Shown here piece after piece: positions 16,191-24,658 of a DNA stretch of 64,000 nucleotides. The first letter of the stretch is position 1, and each line of letters opens with the position of its first letter. The stretch is from NCBI RefSeq assembly GCF_020099395.1, contig NZ_CP083590.1, forward strand, positions 7,192,001 to 7,256,000, given 5' to 3'. The DNA comes from Streptomyces mobaraensis. Lineage in GTDB: Bacteria > Actinomycetota > Actinomycetes > Streptomycetales > Streptomycetaceae. Both the position numbers and the translations under genes were made by a program. The notes beneath the pieces were generated by a model that was not told the origin of the DNA, did not search any database, and saw only the letters and a list, made by a program, of their open reading frames with translations.

Positions 16191-17942
16191 ATGACACGCG
16201 CACCCCGGCCGCCGGTCTGGCCGCGCTGCGGACGCGGAGCCGGGCCGGACGACCCCGTCGGCTGCCGCGGGCGCGCGGTGCCGCGGCCCGGCGGCGGGCC
16301 CCGCGCCTGCCTCGCCCACCTGGACGGGCCCGGCCGGGCGGTGTACCTCGCCGGGCTGCGCCCCGGCGCCCGCGTCGACCACCGCGGCACCGCCTTCACC
16401 GACGACCTGCTCGACGCGCTCCTCGCCGCCCTGTACGACGAGGGTCCCGGCCGCGCCGTCGTCGGTCACGCGGCGTTCGAGGAGGCCCTCTTCCTCGCGG
16501 AGGCGCGCTTCACCGGGGCGGCGTTCCCCGACGGGGCCTGCTTCGACGGCGCCACGTTCCTCGGCCGCGCGGACTTCAACGACACCGCCTTCGGCGACGA
16601 GACGTCGTTCCGGAAGGTGTCGTTCCTTGACCACGCGTGGTTCCACGACGCGCGGTTCGCGGGGCACGCCGGGTTCGGGGAGGCGTGCTTCCGCCGCGAC
16701 GCGGGGTTCAGCCGGGCGCGGTTCCCGGCGGGCGCCGGCTTCGCCCGGGCCGCGTTCCAGGACAGCGCCCACTTCAGCGCGGCCCGCCTCGCCGGCGAAG
16801 TCTGCTTCCGTGAGGCCGACTTCCACGGCGACTGCTACTTCGGCGCGACCGTCTTCCACGCCGGCGCCACCTTCCGCGGCGCCACCTTCCGGACCGCCCC
16901 CGCCCTGGGGCCGCTGGCCTGCCGGGGCACCCTCGACCTCTCCTGGACGCGGTTCCTCGGCACCACCACCCTGGAGGCCGCCGCCGGGTCCGTCGACTGC
17001 CGCAAGTCCTCCTGGGCCTCCGGCGCCGCGCTGCGGCTGCGGTACGCCACGGTGGACCTCGTCGACGTCATCGCCGAACGGTCGTTGAGCGTCACCGCGC
17101 ACCCCCGGCCGTTCCTGTCCGGGGCGGCCGGCTGCCGGCCGTTCGAAGAGGTGGTCGCGTCCGGCGATCCGGGCGTCCGCGTCCGCTCGCTCAGTGGCTC
17201 CGACGCGGGCAACCTCGCCCTCAACGACCTCGACCTCTCCTCCTGCCTGTTCAGCGGCGCGCTCCACCTCGACCGGCTCGGCCTGGAGGGATGCTGCGTC
17301 TTCGCCCGCACCCCCGGCCTCCGCGTGCCCTTCCTGCCCGTCCGGCGGTGGGCCCCGCGCCAGGTCCTGGCCGAGGAGCACTACTGGCGCGCGGCCCGCG
17401 GCTCCCGCGGCTGGACGCCCGCCCCGGAGGGCGTCGAGGTCCGCCCGCCGGCGGCGCTCGCCTCCACCTACCGGCAACTGCGCACCTCGCTGGAGAACGG
17501 CAGGAACCACCCCGGCGCCGGCGACTTCCACTACGGCGAGATGGAGATGCGCCGCCACAGCGGCGAACGGACGGACGGCCGGCGCACCCTGCTCCTCCTC
17601 TACTGGGCGGTCTCCGGCTACGCGCTGCGCGTCGGCCGCACCCTGCTGTGGCTGCTGGCCGCGACCCTGGCCACCGTCGCGGCGGTGGCCCTGTGGGGCC
17701 TGCCGCCGGAGCCGCACCGGCCCGCACCGGCCGCGTCCCCGGCCCGGGCGCAACCGGAGCGGGGGACGGCCGGCGGCCGGCTGGAGACCTCCGTACGGAC
17801 GGTCCTGAGCGCCGTCGGCCTCCGCTCCGGCACCCCGGAACTCACCCTCGCCGGCACCTGCGCGGACGGGGCGTTCCGGCTGGTCGCGCCCGTCCTGCTG
17901 GGCGTCGCCGCGGTCGCCGTCCGCAACCGGGTGCGGCGGTGA
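16191..17942 (+). CDS. Pentapeptide-repeat membrane protein
   Basis: The 583-residue protein has an N-terminal Cys-containing segment (WPRCGRGAG...VGCRG...ACLAHL) and then about 20 pentapeptide-like A(D/N)F/ARF repeats between residues 90 and 250 (FLGRADFNDTAFGDETSF). Two hydrophobic segments follow near 475-505 and at the very C-terminus, so it is probably anchored in the membrane with the beta-helix on one side. Pentapeptide helices mimic DNA in some gyrase-protection proteins, but most bacterial members have no known role. ATG 16191 matches the usual start; a GTG at 16131 has a better ribosome site and is an alternative. Confidence 0.75.
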   Translation: MTRAPRPPVWPRCGRGAGPDDPVGCRGRAVPRPGGGPRACLAHLDGPGRAVYLAGLRPGARVDHRGTAFTDDLLDALLAALYDEGPGRAVVGHAAFEEALFLAEARFTGAAFPDGACFDGATFLGRADFNDTAFGDETSFRKVSFLDHAWFHDARFAGHAGFGEACFRRDAGFSRARFPAGAGFARAAFQDSAHFSAARLAGEVCFREADFHGDCYFGATVFHAGATFRGATFRTAPALGPLACRGTLDLSWTRFLGTTTLEAAAGSVDCRKSSWASGAALRLRYATVDLVDVIAERSLSVTAHPRPFLSGAAGCRPFEEVVASGDPGVRVRSLSGSDAGNLALNDLDLSSCLFSGALHLDRLGLEGCCVFARTPGLRVPFLPVRRWAPRQVLAEEHYWRAARGSRGWTPAPEGVEVRPPAALASTYRQLRTSLENGRNHPGAGDFHYGEMEMRRHSGERTDGRRTLLLLYWAVSGYALRVGRTLLWLLAATLATVAAVALWGLPPEPHRPAPAASPARAQPERGTAGGRLETSVRTVLSAVGLRSGTPELTLAGTCADGAFRLVAPVLLGVAAVAVRNRVRR

Positions 17943-18071
17943 ACGGCACCCGGGCGGGCGTCCGCCCCCGGCGGGGAGTTGACACCGCACGTGTCGTGCG
18001 CGGGGGCGGCGTCGTTGAGGGCGATGAACTCATTCCGGGCTCATCGCCCCTCATCGGGAAAAGGACCGCAG

Positions 18072-18383
18072 ATGCGTCTCTTCCGTCCGATCGTCGTCGT
18101 ACTCGCCGGGCTCGCGCTGGCCATGGCGGGACCCGTGGACGCGGCGGTGGCCGCGAAGGGCCCGTTCGGCTTCCTCGGTCCCAAGAACAAGCCGTTCTTC
18201 GTGGAGAACCCGCCGGACAACCGCTGTTTCACCATGAGCCAGGAAGCGCACGGCGCCCACAACGGGACGGACTCCCCGGCCACGATCTACAGCGGCAAGA
18301 AGTGCTCGGGCACGGCCGTGCGCGTGGCCCCGGGGCAGCGGCGCGACGCGGCGTTCTCCAGCGTCCGCTTCGGGGGACACTGA
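18072..18383 (+). CDS. Small secreted protein, unknown function
   Basis: The 103-residue product has a Sec signal peptide (RLFRPIVVVLAGLALAMAG) and a short mature part with two Cys (RCFTM and KKCSG), likely forming one disulfide. The pattern CF-x(n)-N-x-T-x(n)-C resembles small beta/gamma-crystallin-like or inhibitor-like secreted proteins of streptomycetes, but I cannot assign a family. AAGGA lies eight bases before the ATG. Confidence 0.65.
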   Translation: MRLFRPIVVVLAGLALAMAGPVDAAVAAKGPFGFLGPKNKPFFVENPPDNRCFTMSQEAHGAHNGTDSPATIYSGKKCSGTAVRVAPGQRRDAAFSSVRFGGH

Positions 18384-18397
18384 ACGCCGACGCCCCG

Positions 18398-18922
18398 TCA
18401 CATCGGCAGCGAGTGCAGCCGTACCGGCCCCGGGGGCCATGCGGCCCCCGCCCGCAGCCCGGTCCACAGGGTCCGCAGCGGCATGACGCGCGGGCCGTCG
18501 GGCTGCTCCACCTCCACCTCGTCCGCCACCGGATGCCAGCCGAGCCGCTCGTACAGGCCGACCCGGTCCGGCAGGCAGAAGAGCAGGCCGAAGGAGAAGC
18601 CCCGGGACCGGGCGTCGTCCATCGCGGCGGAGACGACCCGCCGTGCGAGGCCGCGGCCCCGCATCCCGGGCGCCACGGCGACCCCGCCGAGCCCCGCCAC
18701 GTCCATCCGGACGCCGCCGGCCGTCAACGGCAGGTCCACCAGCCCCGCGTGGGCCACCAGGCGGCCGTCCCAGCGGACGCCGAAGTGCTCGTCCTTGGGC
18801 CGCCAGGTCATCCCCACGGCTCCGACGCCGAACGGGTCGGGGGTGTCACCGAAGATCTCGGTGACGGAGTAGTCGGTGAGCCGGACGGTGACCGGTCCGG
18901 ACGGATCCGCGGAAGCGCTCAT
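18398..18922 (-). CDS. GNAT family N-acetyltransferase
   Basis: The 174-residue protein carries the acetyl-CoA loop VAPGMRGRGLARRVVSAAM (motif A, R/QxxGxG/A) and the following strand FGLLFCLPDRVGLYERLGW (motif B), as in AAC-type acetyltransferases. The acceptor is unknown. I use ATG 18922; a TTG six codons upstream is in frame. It is convergent with the preceding small secreted protein gene. Confidence 0.8.
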   Translation of the reverse strand: MSASADPSGPVTVRLTDYSVTEIFGDTPDPFGVGAVGMTWRPKDEHFGVRWDGRLVAHAGLVDLPLTAGGVRMDVAGLGGVAVAPGMRGRGLARRVVSAAMDDARSRGFSFGLLFCLPDRVGLYERLGWHPVADEVEVEQPDGPRVMPLRTLWTGLRAGAAWPPGPVRLHSLPM

Positions 18923-19000
18923 CCGGGCAACATCGCACAACTCCCGGCCGCCCGGCCGTGATCCGGGTCACTCCCGGGCCGCGCCGGCCGTGTCCACCCG

Positions 19001-20035
19001 TCACGCGCCCATGCAGTGCCGCCGCGCCCGCAGGAACTCCTCGGTCGCCAGGTCCGGCCGGCTCGGGTCGGCGGTGAACGACGCCCACGGCTGGACGGCG
19101 GTGTGGGCGCCCATGGCCGCGAACACCTCCGCCGCCTCCGCGTAGTGCCGGGCCGACCACATCGCGAAGGCCAGGTGCGACAGATCGGCCACGGACAGCG
19201 GCGCCGGCCCGCCGTGGCCCCGGGTGGCGAACCAGCCCCGGTACGCCCGCAGCGTCTCGGAACGGATCGGGTCCACCGACCACTGCGAGCGCAGCAGCGC
19301 GTCCGACCGGCCCTGGCCCCGCGGGTCGGCGGCCTGCCGCCGGTGCAGATCGGCGTAGGCGAACAGCGGCAGCGCCAGCAGCGCCGAGCCGGCCGGCGCC
19401 CACGACGCCACCCAGCGGGCGAAGTCGACCGCCGACACCGAGGCCGCCGCGCCCGTCGTGCACGCCTGGAAGAACTGCAGCATCCGGTGGAACGCCTCGC
19501 GGTTGCACTGGTCGCGCTCCCAGATCCGGGAGAGCAGCCCCCACGGGCCCGGCGGCAGCATGATCTCCCAGGGCTGGAGCTGGTGTTCGGGCCGCTCCTG
19601 GCGCTCGTCCAGCGAGGCCAGCGTCAGCAGGCAGATCCACGGCACCGGGTCGCCGGGCGCGGCCTCGACCGCCAGCCGGCACGCCTCCCGGGCCTGGTGC
19701 TCCAGGTGGACGGCCTCCGGGTGCCGCTGCCGGTGCGCGCGCTGTGCCCGCTGCACCACCACCCGGGCCCACATCACCCGGGCGTCCACGCTGTGGCCCT
19801 CCTCCGCCGCCCACGCCTCGACGATCGTCGAACCGGCGGCCACCGCGCCGAGGACCTGGGTGCGGGCCGTGCGCAGCGCCCAGTCGGCGCCGGTGCGCTC
19901 CAGCAGGTCCCGCATGGCCATCCAGCGGCCCGCCCACACCTCCTCGACCGCGATCCGCAGGGCGTCGTCGAGCCCGGCCGGATGGTGGACCGGGCGGAAA
20001 CCGCCGCCGGCGGGGGCCGTCGTCTCCCTGGCCAT
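19001..20035 (-). CDS. Helical-repeat protein of unknown function
   Basis: The 344-residue protein is predicted to be almost all alpha helical, with W- and A-rich helices (WAGRWMAMRDLLERTG, HYAEAAEVFAAMG) that suggest TPR-like repeats. There is no signal peptide, membrane segment or catalytic motif. Similar proteins occur throughout Streptomyces as hypothetical proteins. Its ATG directly follows the stop of an open frame of doubtful reality (TGATG). Confidence 0.7.
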   Translation of the reverse strand: MARETTAPAGGGFRPVHHPAGLDDALRIAVEEVWAGRWMAMRDLLERTGADWALRTARTQVLGAVAAGSTIVEAWAAEEGHSVDARVMWARVVVQRAQRAHRQRHPEAVHLEHQAREACRLAVEAAPGDPVPWICLLTLASLDERQERPEHQLQPWEIMLPPGPWGLLSRIWERDQCNREAFHRMLQFFQACTTGAAASVSAVDFARWVASWAPAGSALLALPLFAYADLHRRQAADPRGQGRSDALLRSQWSVDPIRSETLRAYRGWFATRGHGGPAPLSVADLSHLAFAMWSARHYAEAAEVFAAMGAHTAVQPWASFTADPSRPDLATEEFLRARRHCMGA

Positions 20036-20421
20036 CAGCCCACCCCGTCGTGCAGGGCCGGCCGGGTGGCGGGCGGGCGGTGGGCGGTGGTCCGGGCGCG
20101 GACGCGGGCGGAGCGGACGGCCGGCGGGCCGGCGGCGGGTGGGGGGAGGATCACAAGGAGGTCCTGGTGCTGGGGAACGGGGGACGGGTCGGCGGGCCGC
20201 TGTTCTCGGGTCCGAGGAGTCGGCGGGGCCGACGGGGGCAGACGGAGCGTGAGGCGGGTGCCGCGACAAGAGCCGTGGCGCACAAGGGAGTTCGCCCCGT
20301 CGCCCGGACGAGCCTAACCCCAGGTGGGCGGCTGGTCGACCGGGATCCTGAGGAAGATCGGATTCCGCCGGAAGCGGCGTCCGAAGCGGCGGGTGCGGTA
20401 TGCAACCAAGTGGGGATTTCG
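20036..20421. other. Intergenic region upstream of the L,D-transpeptidase gene
   Basis: This 386-bp stretch lies between the divergent helical-repeat gene and the L,D-transpeptidase gene. It is very G-rich at its left end (about 20060-20160). Open frames exist on both strands but read as low-complexity Arg/Pro/Gly sequence, so I call none. The promoters of both flanking genes must lie here. Confidence 0.45.
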
Positions 20422-20955
20422 ATGGTCTTACCGTTCATGACAATGAAACGCACCCCTCTGCGGACCCGGCTGGGCGTCGTCCTGGGCGCCGCCGGACTGG
20501 CCGTCCCCCTGGCCGTGACGGCCGGCGGGACCGCCGAGGCGGCCCCCGCCAAGGCCCCGGCCAAGGCGCCCGCCAAGGTCTCCTGCCCGACGGACAAGGG
20601 CCGCATCGCCTGTGTCGACCTCACCCGCCAGGTGAGCTGGATACAGGACGGCAAGAAGATCAAGTACGGCCCGGTCCACATACGCTCGGGCAGAAAGGGC
20701 TTCGCCACGCGCACCGGCCTCAAGAAGGTCTACTGGCGCGACAAGAACCACCGTTCGTCGCTGTACGACGTGAGCATGCCGTACAGCCAGTTCTTCGACG
20801 GGGGCCAGGCGTTCCACGCCATCGGCGGCAGCGTCTACTCGCCGCCCGGCTCCCACGGCTGCGTCAACATGCGGATGAAGGACGCCCAGGCGTACTGGAA
20901 CCTGCTGCACAAGGGCGACGACGTCTTCGTGTACGGCCGCAAGCCCGGCACCTGA
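20422..20955 (+). CDS. Secreted L,D-transpeptidase (YkuD domain)
   Basis: The predicted 177-residue protein has a Sec signal peptide (TRLGVVLGAAGLAVPLAVTAG), a short AKAPAKAP linker and a minimal YkuD domain. The catalytic motif HAIGGSV...SHGCVNM is intact, with the active cysteine near residue 155. These enzymes form 3-3 peptidoglycan cross-links or attach proteins to the wall. Three in-frame ATGs compete (20422, 20437, 20443); 20422 has a GGGG site at a good distance. A very strong hairpin terminator follows. Confidence 0.85.
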   Translation: MVLPFMTMKRTPLRTRLGVVLGAAGLAVPLAVTAGGTAEAAPAKAPAKAPAKVSCPTDKGRIACVDLTRQVSWIQDGKKIKYGPVHIRSGRKGFATRTGLKKVYWRDKNHRSSLYDVSMPYSQFFDGGQAFHAIGGSVYSPPGSHGCVNMRMKDAQAYWNLLHKGDDVFVYGRKPGT

Positions 20956-20962
20956 CCGGGCC

Positions 20963-21007
20963 GCGCGCCGGCGGGCCGGGCCTTCGAGGCCCGGCCCGCC
21001 GGCGCGC
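20963..21007 (+). terminator. Strong hairpin terminator after the L,D-transpeptidase gene
   Basis: Perfect 21-bp inverted arms (20963-20983 and 20987-21007) flank a TCG loop, starting eight bases after the stop codon. No T tract follows, as is usual for Streptomyces terminators. It separates the transpeptidase from the acyl-CoA synthetase gene. Confidence 0.85.
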
Positions 21008-21105
21008 TCCCCCCTGGGCCCGCCGGTGCCCTCGCCTCCGGTCCGCCGGTAGCGGACCGACCGGTGCGCGGGTACGCTGCCCGGAGCGCCGACCGGGGGG
21101 AACGG

Positions 21106-22713
21106 ATGCCCACACCGCTCGCACAACGCCCGCGCCTGCTGCACGAGTTGCCCGCCCACTGGGCGGCCCGCACGCCCGACGCCGAAGCGCTCGTCTGTGG
21201 CGGCCACCGCCTCACCTGGAGCGCCCTCCGCTCCCGCGCCGACCTGCTGCGCGGCGCCCTCCACGCCGCCGGCGCCGCCCGGGGGAGCCGGGTCGCCGTC
21301 GTCGGCCGGAACAGCCTCGCCTGTTTGGAGACCGTCCTCGCCGCCGCCGGCGCCGGCGCGGCCACCGCCATCCTCAACTGGCGCCTCGCCCCGCCCGAAC
21401 TCGCCCACGTCATCGCCGACTCGGGCGCCACGGTCCTGTTCGCCGACGCGGAGGCGCTGGACACCGTACGGGCGGCCCTCGGCGCGCTGGACGCCCCGCC
21501 CCGCCTCGTCGTCACCGGCGACGAAGCCGAACCGGGCGACGGCGCCGAACCGGGTGACGACGCCGAGACCTACGCCTCGCTGCTGGAACGCGCCGCACCG
21601 CTCGCCGCCCGCGACGACCTCGACCCCGACGACACCTGCGTCATCCTCTACACCTCCGGCACCACCGGAACCCCCAAGGGCGCCGAACTGACCCACCGGA
21701 GCATCCTGGAGCAGAGCGCCTCGCTGCTCGCCGTCCTCCCCATGGGCCCGGCCGACCGCAGCCTCGCCGTCCTCCCGTTCTTCCACGTCGGCGGCGTCTG
21801 CTACGCCGTCACCGCACTGCTCGCCGGGGCCGCCACCGTCGTCCTGCGCGAAGCCGGCCCCGAGACGATCTGCCGCGCCGTCGCCGACGGCGCCACCCAC
21901 CTGCTGCTGGTGCCGGCGCTGCTGCCCGGCATCCTGTCCGGCGGCCCGGACGCGGTCGCCGCCTTCGCCGGGCTGCGGTACTGCCTCTACGGCGCCTCGC
22001 CCATGCCGCTTCCGGTGCTGCGCCGGGCGCTGGCGCTGTTTCCCGAGGTCCGGTTCCTCCAGCTCTACGGCATGACCGAACTCTCCGGCGCCGCCACGGC
22101 CCTGGCCCCCGAGGCCCACCGCGACCCCGGCCGGGCCCACCGCCTCGTCTCCGCCGGCCGTCCGATGCCGGGCGTCGAGGGCCGCGTCGTCGATCCGGCC
22201 ACCCGCGCCGAACTGCCGCCGGGCCACCGGGGCGAACTGTGGATCCGGTCCCCCGGGCGGATGAAGGGCTACCTCGGCAACCCCGCCGCGACGGCGGAGA
22301 CCGTCACCGACGACGGCTGGCTGCGCACCGGGGACCTGGCCCGGATCGACGAGGACGGCTACGTCTTCGTCGAGGACCGGCTCAAGGACCTGATCATCAC
22401 CGGCGGCGAGAACGTCTGCCCCGCCGAGGTCGAACGGGTGCTGGCGGAGCACCCCGCCGTCGCCGAGGCGGCCGTGGTCGGGGTGCCCGACGAGAAGTGG
22501 GGCGAGGCGGTGCGGGCCGTCCTGGTGGCGGCCGACGGGATGCCGGTCGATCCGGCGGAGCTGAGGGCGTTCTGCCGCGAGCGGCTCGCCGGGTTCAAGT
22601 GCCCCACGTCGGTGGAGGTGGTGGCGGCCCTGCCCCGCAACGCCACCGGCAAGATCGACAAGAAGGCGCTGCGGGCCGCGGCCGCGCGGCCGGACGCCGC
22701 GTCCGTCGGCTGA
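21106..22713 (+). CDS. Acyl-CoA synthetase (class I adenylate-forming enzyme)
   Basis: The 535-residue protein has all the core motifs of ANL enzymes: YTSGTTGTPKGAE (A3, about residue 183), LYGMTELSGAA (A5), LRTGDLARIDEDGYVFVEDR (A7-A8, followed by LKDLIITGGENV) and the terminal lysine in TGKIDKKALR (A10). It would activate a carboxylic acid as acyl-AMP and transfer it to CoA; fatty or aromatic acids are possible. It has no carrier domain, so an NRPS adenylation role is less likely. A G-rich ribosome site precedes the ATG. The gene stands alone after the strong terminator. Confidence 0.85.
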   Translation: MPTPLAQRPRLLHELPAHWAARTPDAEALVCGGHRLTWSALRSRADLLRGALHAAGAARGSRVAVVGRNSLACLETVLAAAGAGAATAILNWRLAPPELAHVIADSGATVLFADAEALDTVRAALGALDAPPRLVVTGDEAEPGDGAEPGDDAETYASLLERAAPLAARDDLDPDDTCVILYTSGTTGTPKGAELTHRSILEQSASLLAVLPMGPADRSLAVLPFFHVGGVCYAVTALLAGAATVVLREAGPETICRAVADGATHLLLVPALLPGILSGGPDAVAAFAGLRYCLYGASPMPLPVLRRALALFPEVRFLQLYGMTELSGAATALAPEAHRDPGRAHRLVSAGRPMPGVEGRVVDPATRAELPPGHRGELWIRSPGRMKGYLGNPAATAETVTDDGWLRTGDLARIDEDGYVFVEDRLKDLIITGGENVCPAEVERVLAEHPAVAEAAVVGVPDEKWGEAVRAVLVAADGMPVDPAELRAFCRERLAGFKCPTSVEVVAALPRNATGKIDKKALRAAAARPDAASVG

Positions 22714-22732
22714 CGGCCACCGGCCTTTGGTC

Positions 22733-23209
22733 CTACGGCTGTTGCTCGTCCGCCGCCGTGCGGTCGGCCAGCCGTTCGTAGCGCTGCCGGGCGGCCTGCG
22801 GAGTGCCGAGCCCGAGCCCGAAGGCGATCTCGGGCCAGGTCATGCCGCGCCCCCGGGCCATCGCGAGGAGCCCGGCCTCCAGCTCGTCCATCTCCCCTCG
22901 CATCAGCGGTACAAGGCTGAGGGCGGCGGTGATGTCGGCGCGGTCCACCTCCGGTTCGCCCTCCTCCAGCCGCGCGATCCCGCTGAGCAGGAAGGACACC
23001 AGCCGGACGGCCTCGTGCGGGCCGATGACCGAGGGGTGGGCCTGCCGGCGGCGGCGCGCGTCCGTGTCCGCGTGCCGCTCGGCGATCCGGAACAGCGAGG
23101 CGTGGACGCGCAGCGCCCGCGCCCGGTCGGGGTCCGGGGGAGAGAAGGGGTCGGGGGTCTCGGGCGCGTCGTGTGTCGAGGGCATGAGCGGCAGCATGAC
23201 GTCGCGCAT
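22733..23209 (-). CDS. Putative DNA-binding protein with C-terminal helix-turn-helix
   Basis: The predicted 158-residue protein is helical and ends in a helix-turn-helix-like segment (GMTWPEIAFGLGLGTPQAAR, then QRYERL). The middle contains a negatively charged helix (LEEGEPEVDRADITAAL). No enzymatic domain is seen. Start choice is uncertain: ATGs at 23209, 23197 and 23185 are in frame and none has a clear ribosome site. A TTGACA at 23222-23217 on this strand would place a transcript start next to ATG 23185, which would make a leaderless mRNA. Confidence 0.6.
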   Translation of the reverse strand: MRDVMLPLMPSTHDAPETPDPFSPPDPDRARALRVHASLFRIAERHADTDARRRRQAHPSVIGPHEAVRLVSFLLSGIARLEEGEPEVDRADITAALSLVPLMRGEMDELEAGLLAMARGRGMTWPEIAFGLGLGTPQAARQRYERLADRTAADEQQP

Positions 23210-23239
23210 GACAGAGTGTCAAGGGAACGTTGTGAACAA
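23209..23239. promoter_or_regulatory. Two short palindromes at the HTH gene start
   Basis: TGACA-GAG-TGTCA lies at 23209-23221 and TTGT-GA-ACAA at 23230-23239, both centred near the presumed promoter of the HTH gene. Their position fits autoregulation by the encoded protein, but this is only inferred from location. Confidence 0.35.
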
Positions 23240-23291
23240 TCTGTTTGCTCGATGTCGTGTGCCGCGTCCCGCGACCGCCGCGGCCTCCGCC

Positions 23292-23924
23292 TCAGCCGTA
23301 GAGGTGCTCGGCGTACCGCGGCCCGTAGTAGGCCTCCAACTCCTCCATGGAGTCCTCGGGCCGTTCCAGGATCTTGGCGATGCGCGCCCGGGACGGCACC
23401 TCGTCCGGCCGCCAGGTCTCCGGCTTCCAGAGCTCGGAGCGGAGGAACGCCTTCGAGCAGTGGTAGAAGACCTCCTCGACCTCGACCAGCAGGGCGAGGA
23501 GCGGGCGGTGGCCCTTGACGGTCATGCGGTCGAGGAACGGCGCCTCGCGCACCAGCCGGGCCCGGCCGTTGACGCGCAGCGTGTCACCGCGGCCGGGCAC
23601 CAGGAAGACCAGGCCGACGTGGGGGTTGGAGAGGATGTTGTGGAAGCCGTCCGCCCGCCGGTTGCCGGGGCGTTCGGCGAGGGCGAGGGTGGTGTCGTCC
23701 AGGACGAGCGCCAGGCCGCCGGCCGGGTCGCCCTTGGGGGAGACGTCGCAGGTGCCGTCCGCGTCCGAGGTCGCCACCAGGCAGAACGGCGAGCGCTCCA
23801 GCCATCGCCGGTCCAACTCGCCCAGCCGGGTCCGGGTCTTGTCGCGGACGCGCGGGACGGGTTCCCCGAGGAGCTCCGTCAGTTCGCCGGGCTCGGTGAT
23901 CTCGACCAGGTCCGTCATGTCCAT
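23292..23924 (-). CDS. Pyridoxamine 5'-phosphate oxidase family FMN protein
   Basis: The 210-residue protein matches the MSMEG_1061-like flavoproteins: SPFCLVATSDADGTCDVSPK (split-barrel core, FMN-phosphate region) and the later GRARLVREAPFLDRM. The C-terminal FYHCSKAFLRSELW segment is typical of this subgroup. These proteins bind FMN or F420; the reaction is unknown here. It is a single-gene unit with the start MDMTDLVEI. Confidence 0.8.
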   Translation of the reverse strand: MDMTDLVEITEPGELTELLGEPVPRVRDKTRTRLGELDRRWLERSPFCLVATSDADGTCDVSPKGDPAGGLALVLDDTTLALAERPGNRRADGFHNILSNPHVGLVFLVPGRGDTLRVNGRARLVREAPFLDRMTVKGHRPLLALLVEVEEVFYHCSKAFLRSELWKPETWRPDEVPSRARIAKILERPEDSMEELEAYYGPRYAEHLYG

Positions 23925-24028
23925 GGTGGTTCCCCCCGCCGTGCGGTGTGCTCCGTGACGCTGTCGATCCTAGGCGCGCCGGCCGGTCCGGTCACCGGCC
24001 GGCCGGCGCGCCCGAAGGCCCGCGTGGC

Positions 24029-24658
24029 TCAGTGGCCGCGGGCGATCCACTCCTCCAGGTGCGGCGCCTCCGCGCCGATCGTCGTCGCGTCGCCGTGGCC
24101 CGTCCGGACGACTGTCGCGGCGTCGAGGGTCAGCAGCCGGTCGCGGATCGACGCGACGATGGTCGGGAAGTCGGAGAACGACCGCCCGGTGGCGCCGGGG
24201 CCGCCCTGGAACAGGGTGTCCCCGGTGAACACCGTGCCCAGCTCCGGGGCGTGGAGGCAGACCGCGCCCGGCGCGTGCCCCGGCGTGTGCAGCACGGTCA
24301 GCTCCGTGCCGGCCACCCGCAGCACCTGCCCGTCCGCCAGTTCGCCGTCCGGCGCGCGGTCCGGGTGGGTGCGGTCCCACAGGGGCCGGTCGGCGGGGTG
24401 CAGCAGGACCGGCGCGCCGGTGCGCTCGGCCAGCGCCGGGGCCGCGTTGACATGGTCGTCGTGGGCGTGGGTGCAGACGACGGCCAGCAGCCGGCGGTCG
24501 CCGAGCGCCCGGGCGATGGCGTCGGCGTCGTGCGCCGCGTCGATGACGATCGCCTCGTGGTCGTCGCCCACGATCCAGACGTTGTTGTCGACCTCCCACG
24601 CGCCCCCGTCGAGGGAGAACGTGCCGGAGGTGACGAGGTGGTCGATCCGGGCCGGCAT
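24029..24658 (-). CDS. Metallo-beta-lactamase-fold hydrolase, probable S-formylmycothiol hydrolase partner of MscR
   Basis: The 209-residue protein has the zinc motif THAHDDH near residue 67, the downstream LHTPGHAPG and TGDTLFQGG, and a final GHGD, as in glyoxalase II-like hydrolases. Its start overlaps the stop of the formaldehyde dehydrogenase gene by one base (TGATG), so the two are coupled. In actinobacteria this pairing is known, and the hydrolase is thought to release formate from S-formylmycothiol made by MscR. The frame is open far upstream inside mscR, but the real start is clear from homology. Confidence 0.85.
   Translation of the reverse strand: MPARIDHLVTSGTFSLDGGAWEVDNNVWIVGDDHEAIVIDAAHDADAIARALGDRRLLAVVCTHAHDDHVNAAPALAERTGAPVLLHPADRPLWDRTHPDRAPDGELADGQVLRVAGTELTVLHTPGHAPGAVCLHAPELGTVFTGDTLFQGGPGATGRSFSDFPTIVASIRDRLLTLDAATVVRTGHGDATTIGAEAPHLEEWIARGH

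Noticed and set aside
20035..20283. An 82-codon minus-strand frame ending in TGATG at the helical-repeat gene
   Set aside because: The overlap looks like coupling, but the translation is Arg/Pro-rich and lacks hydrophobic core patterns.
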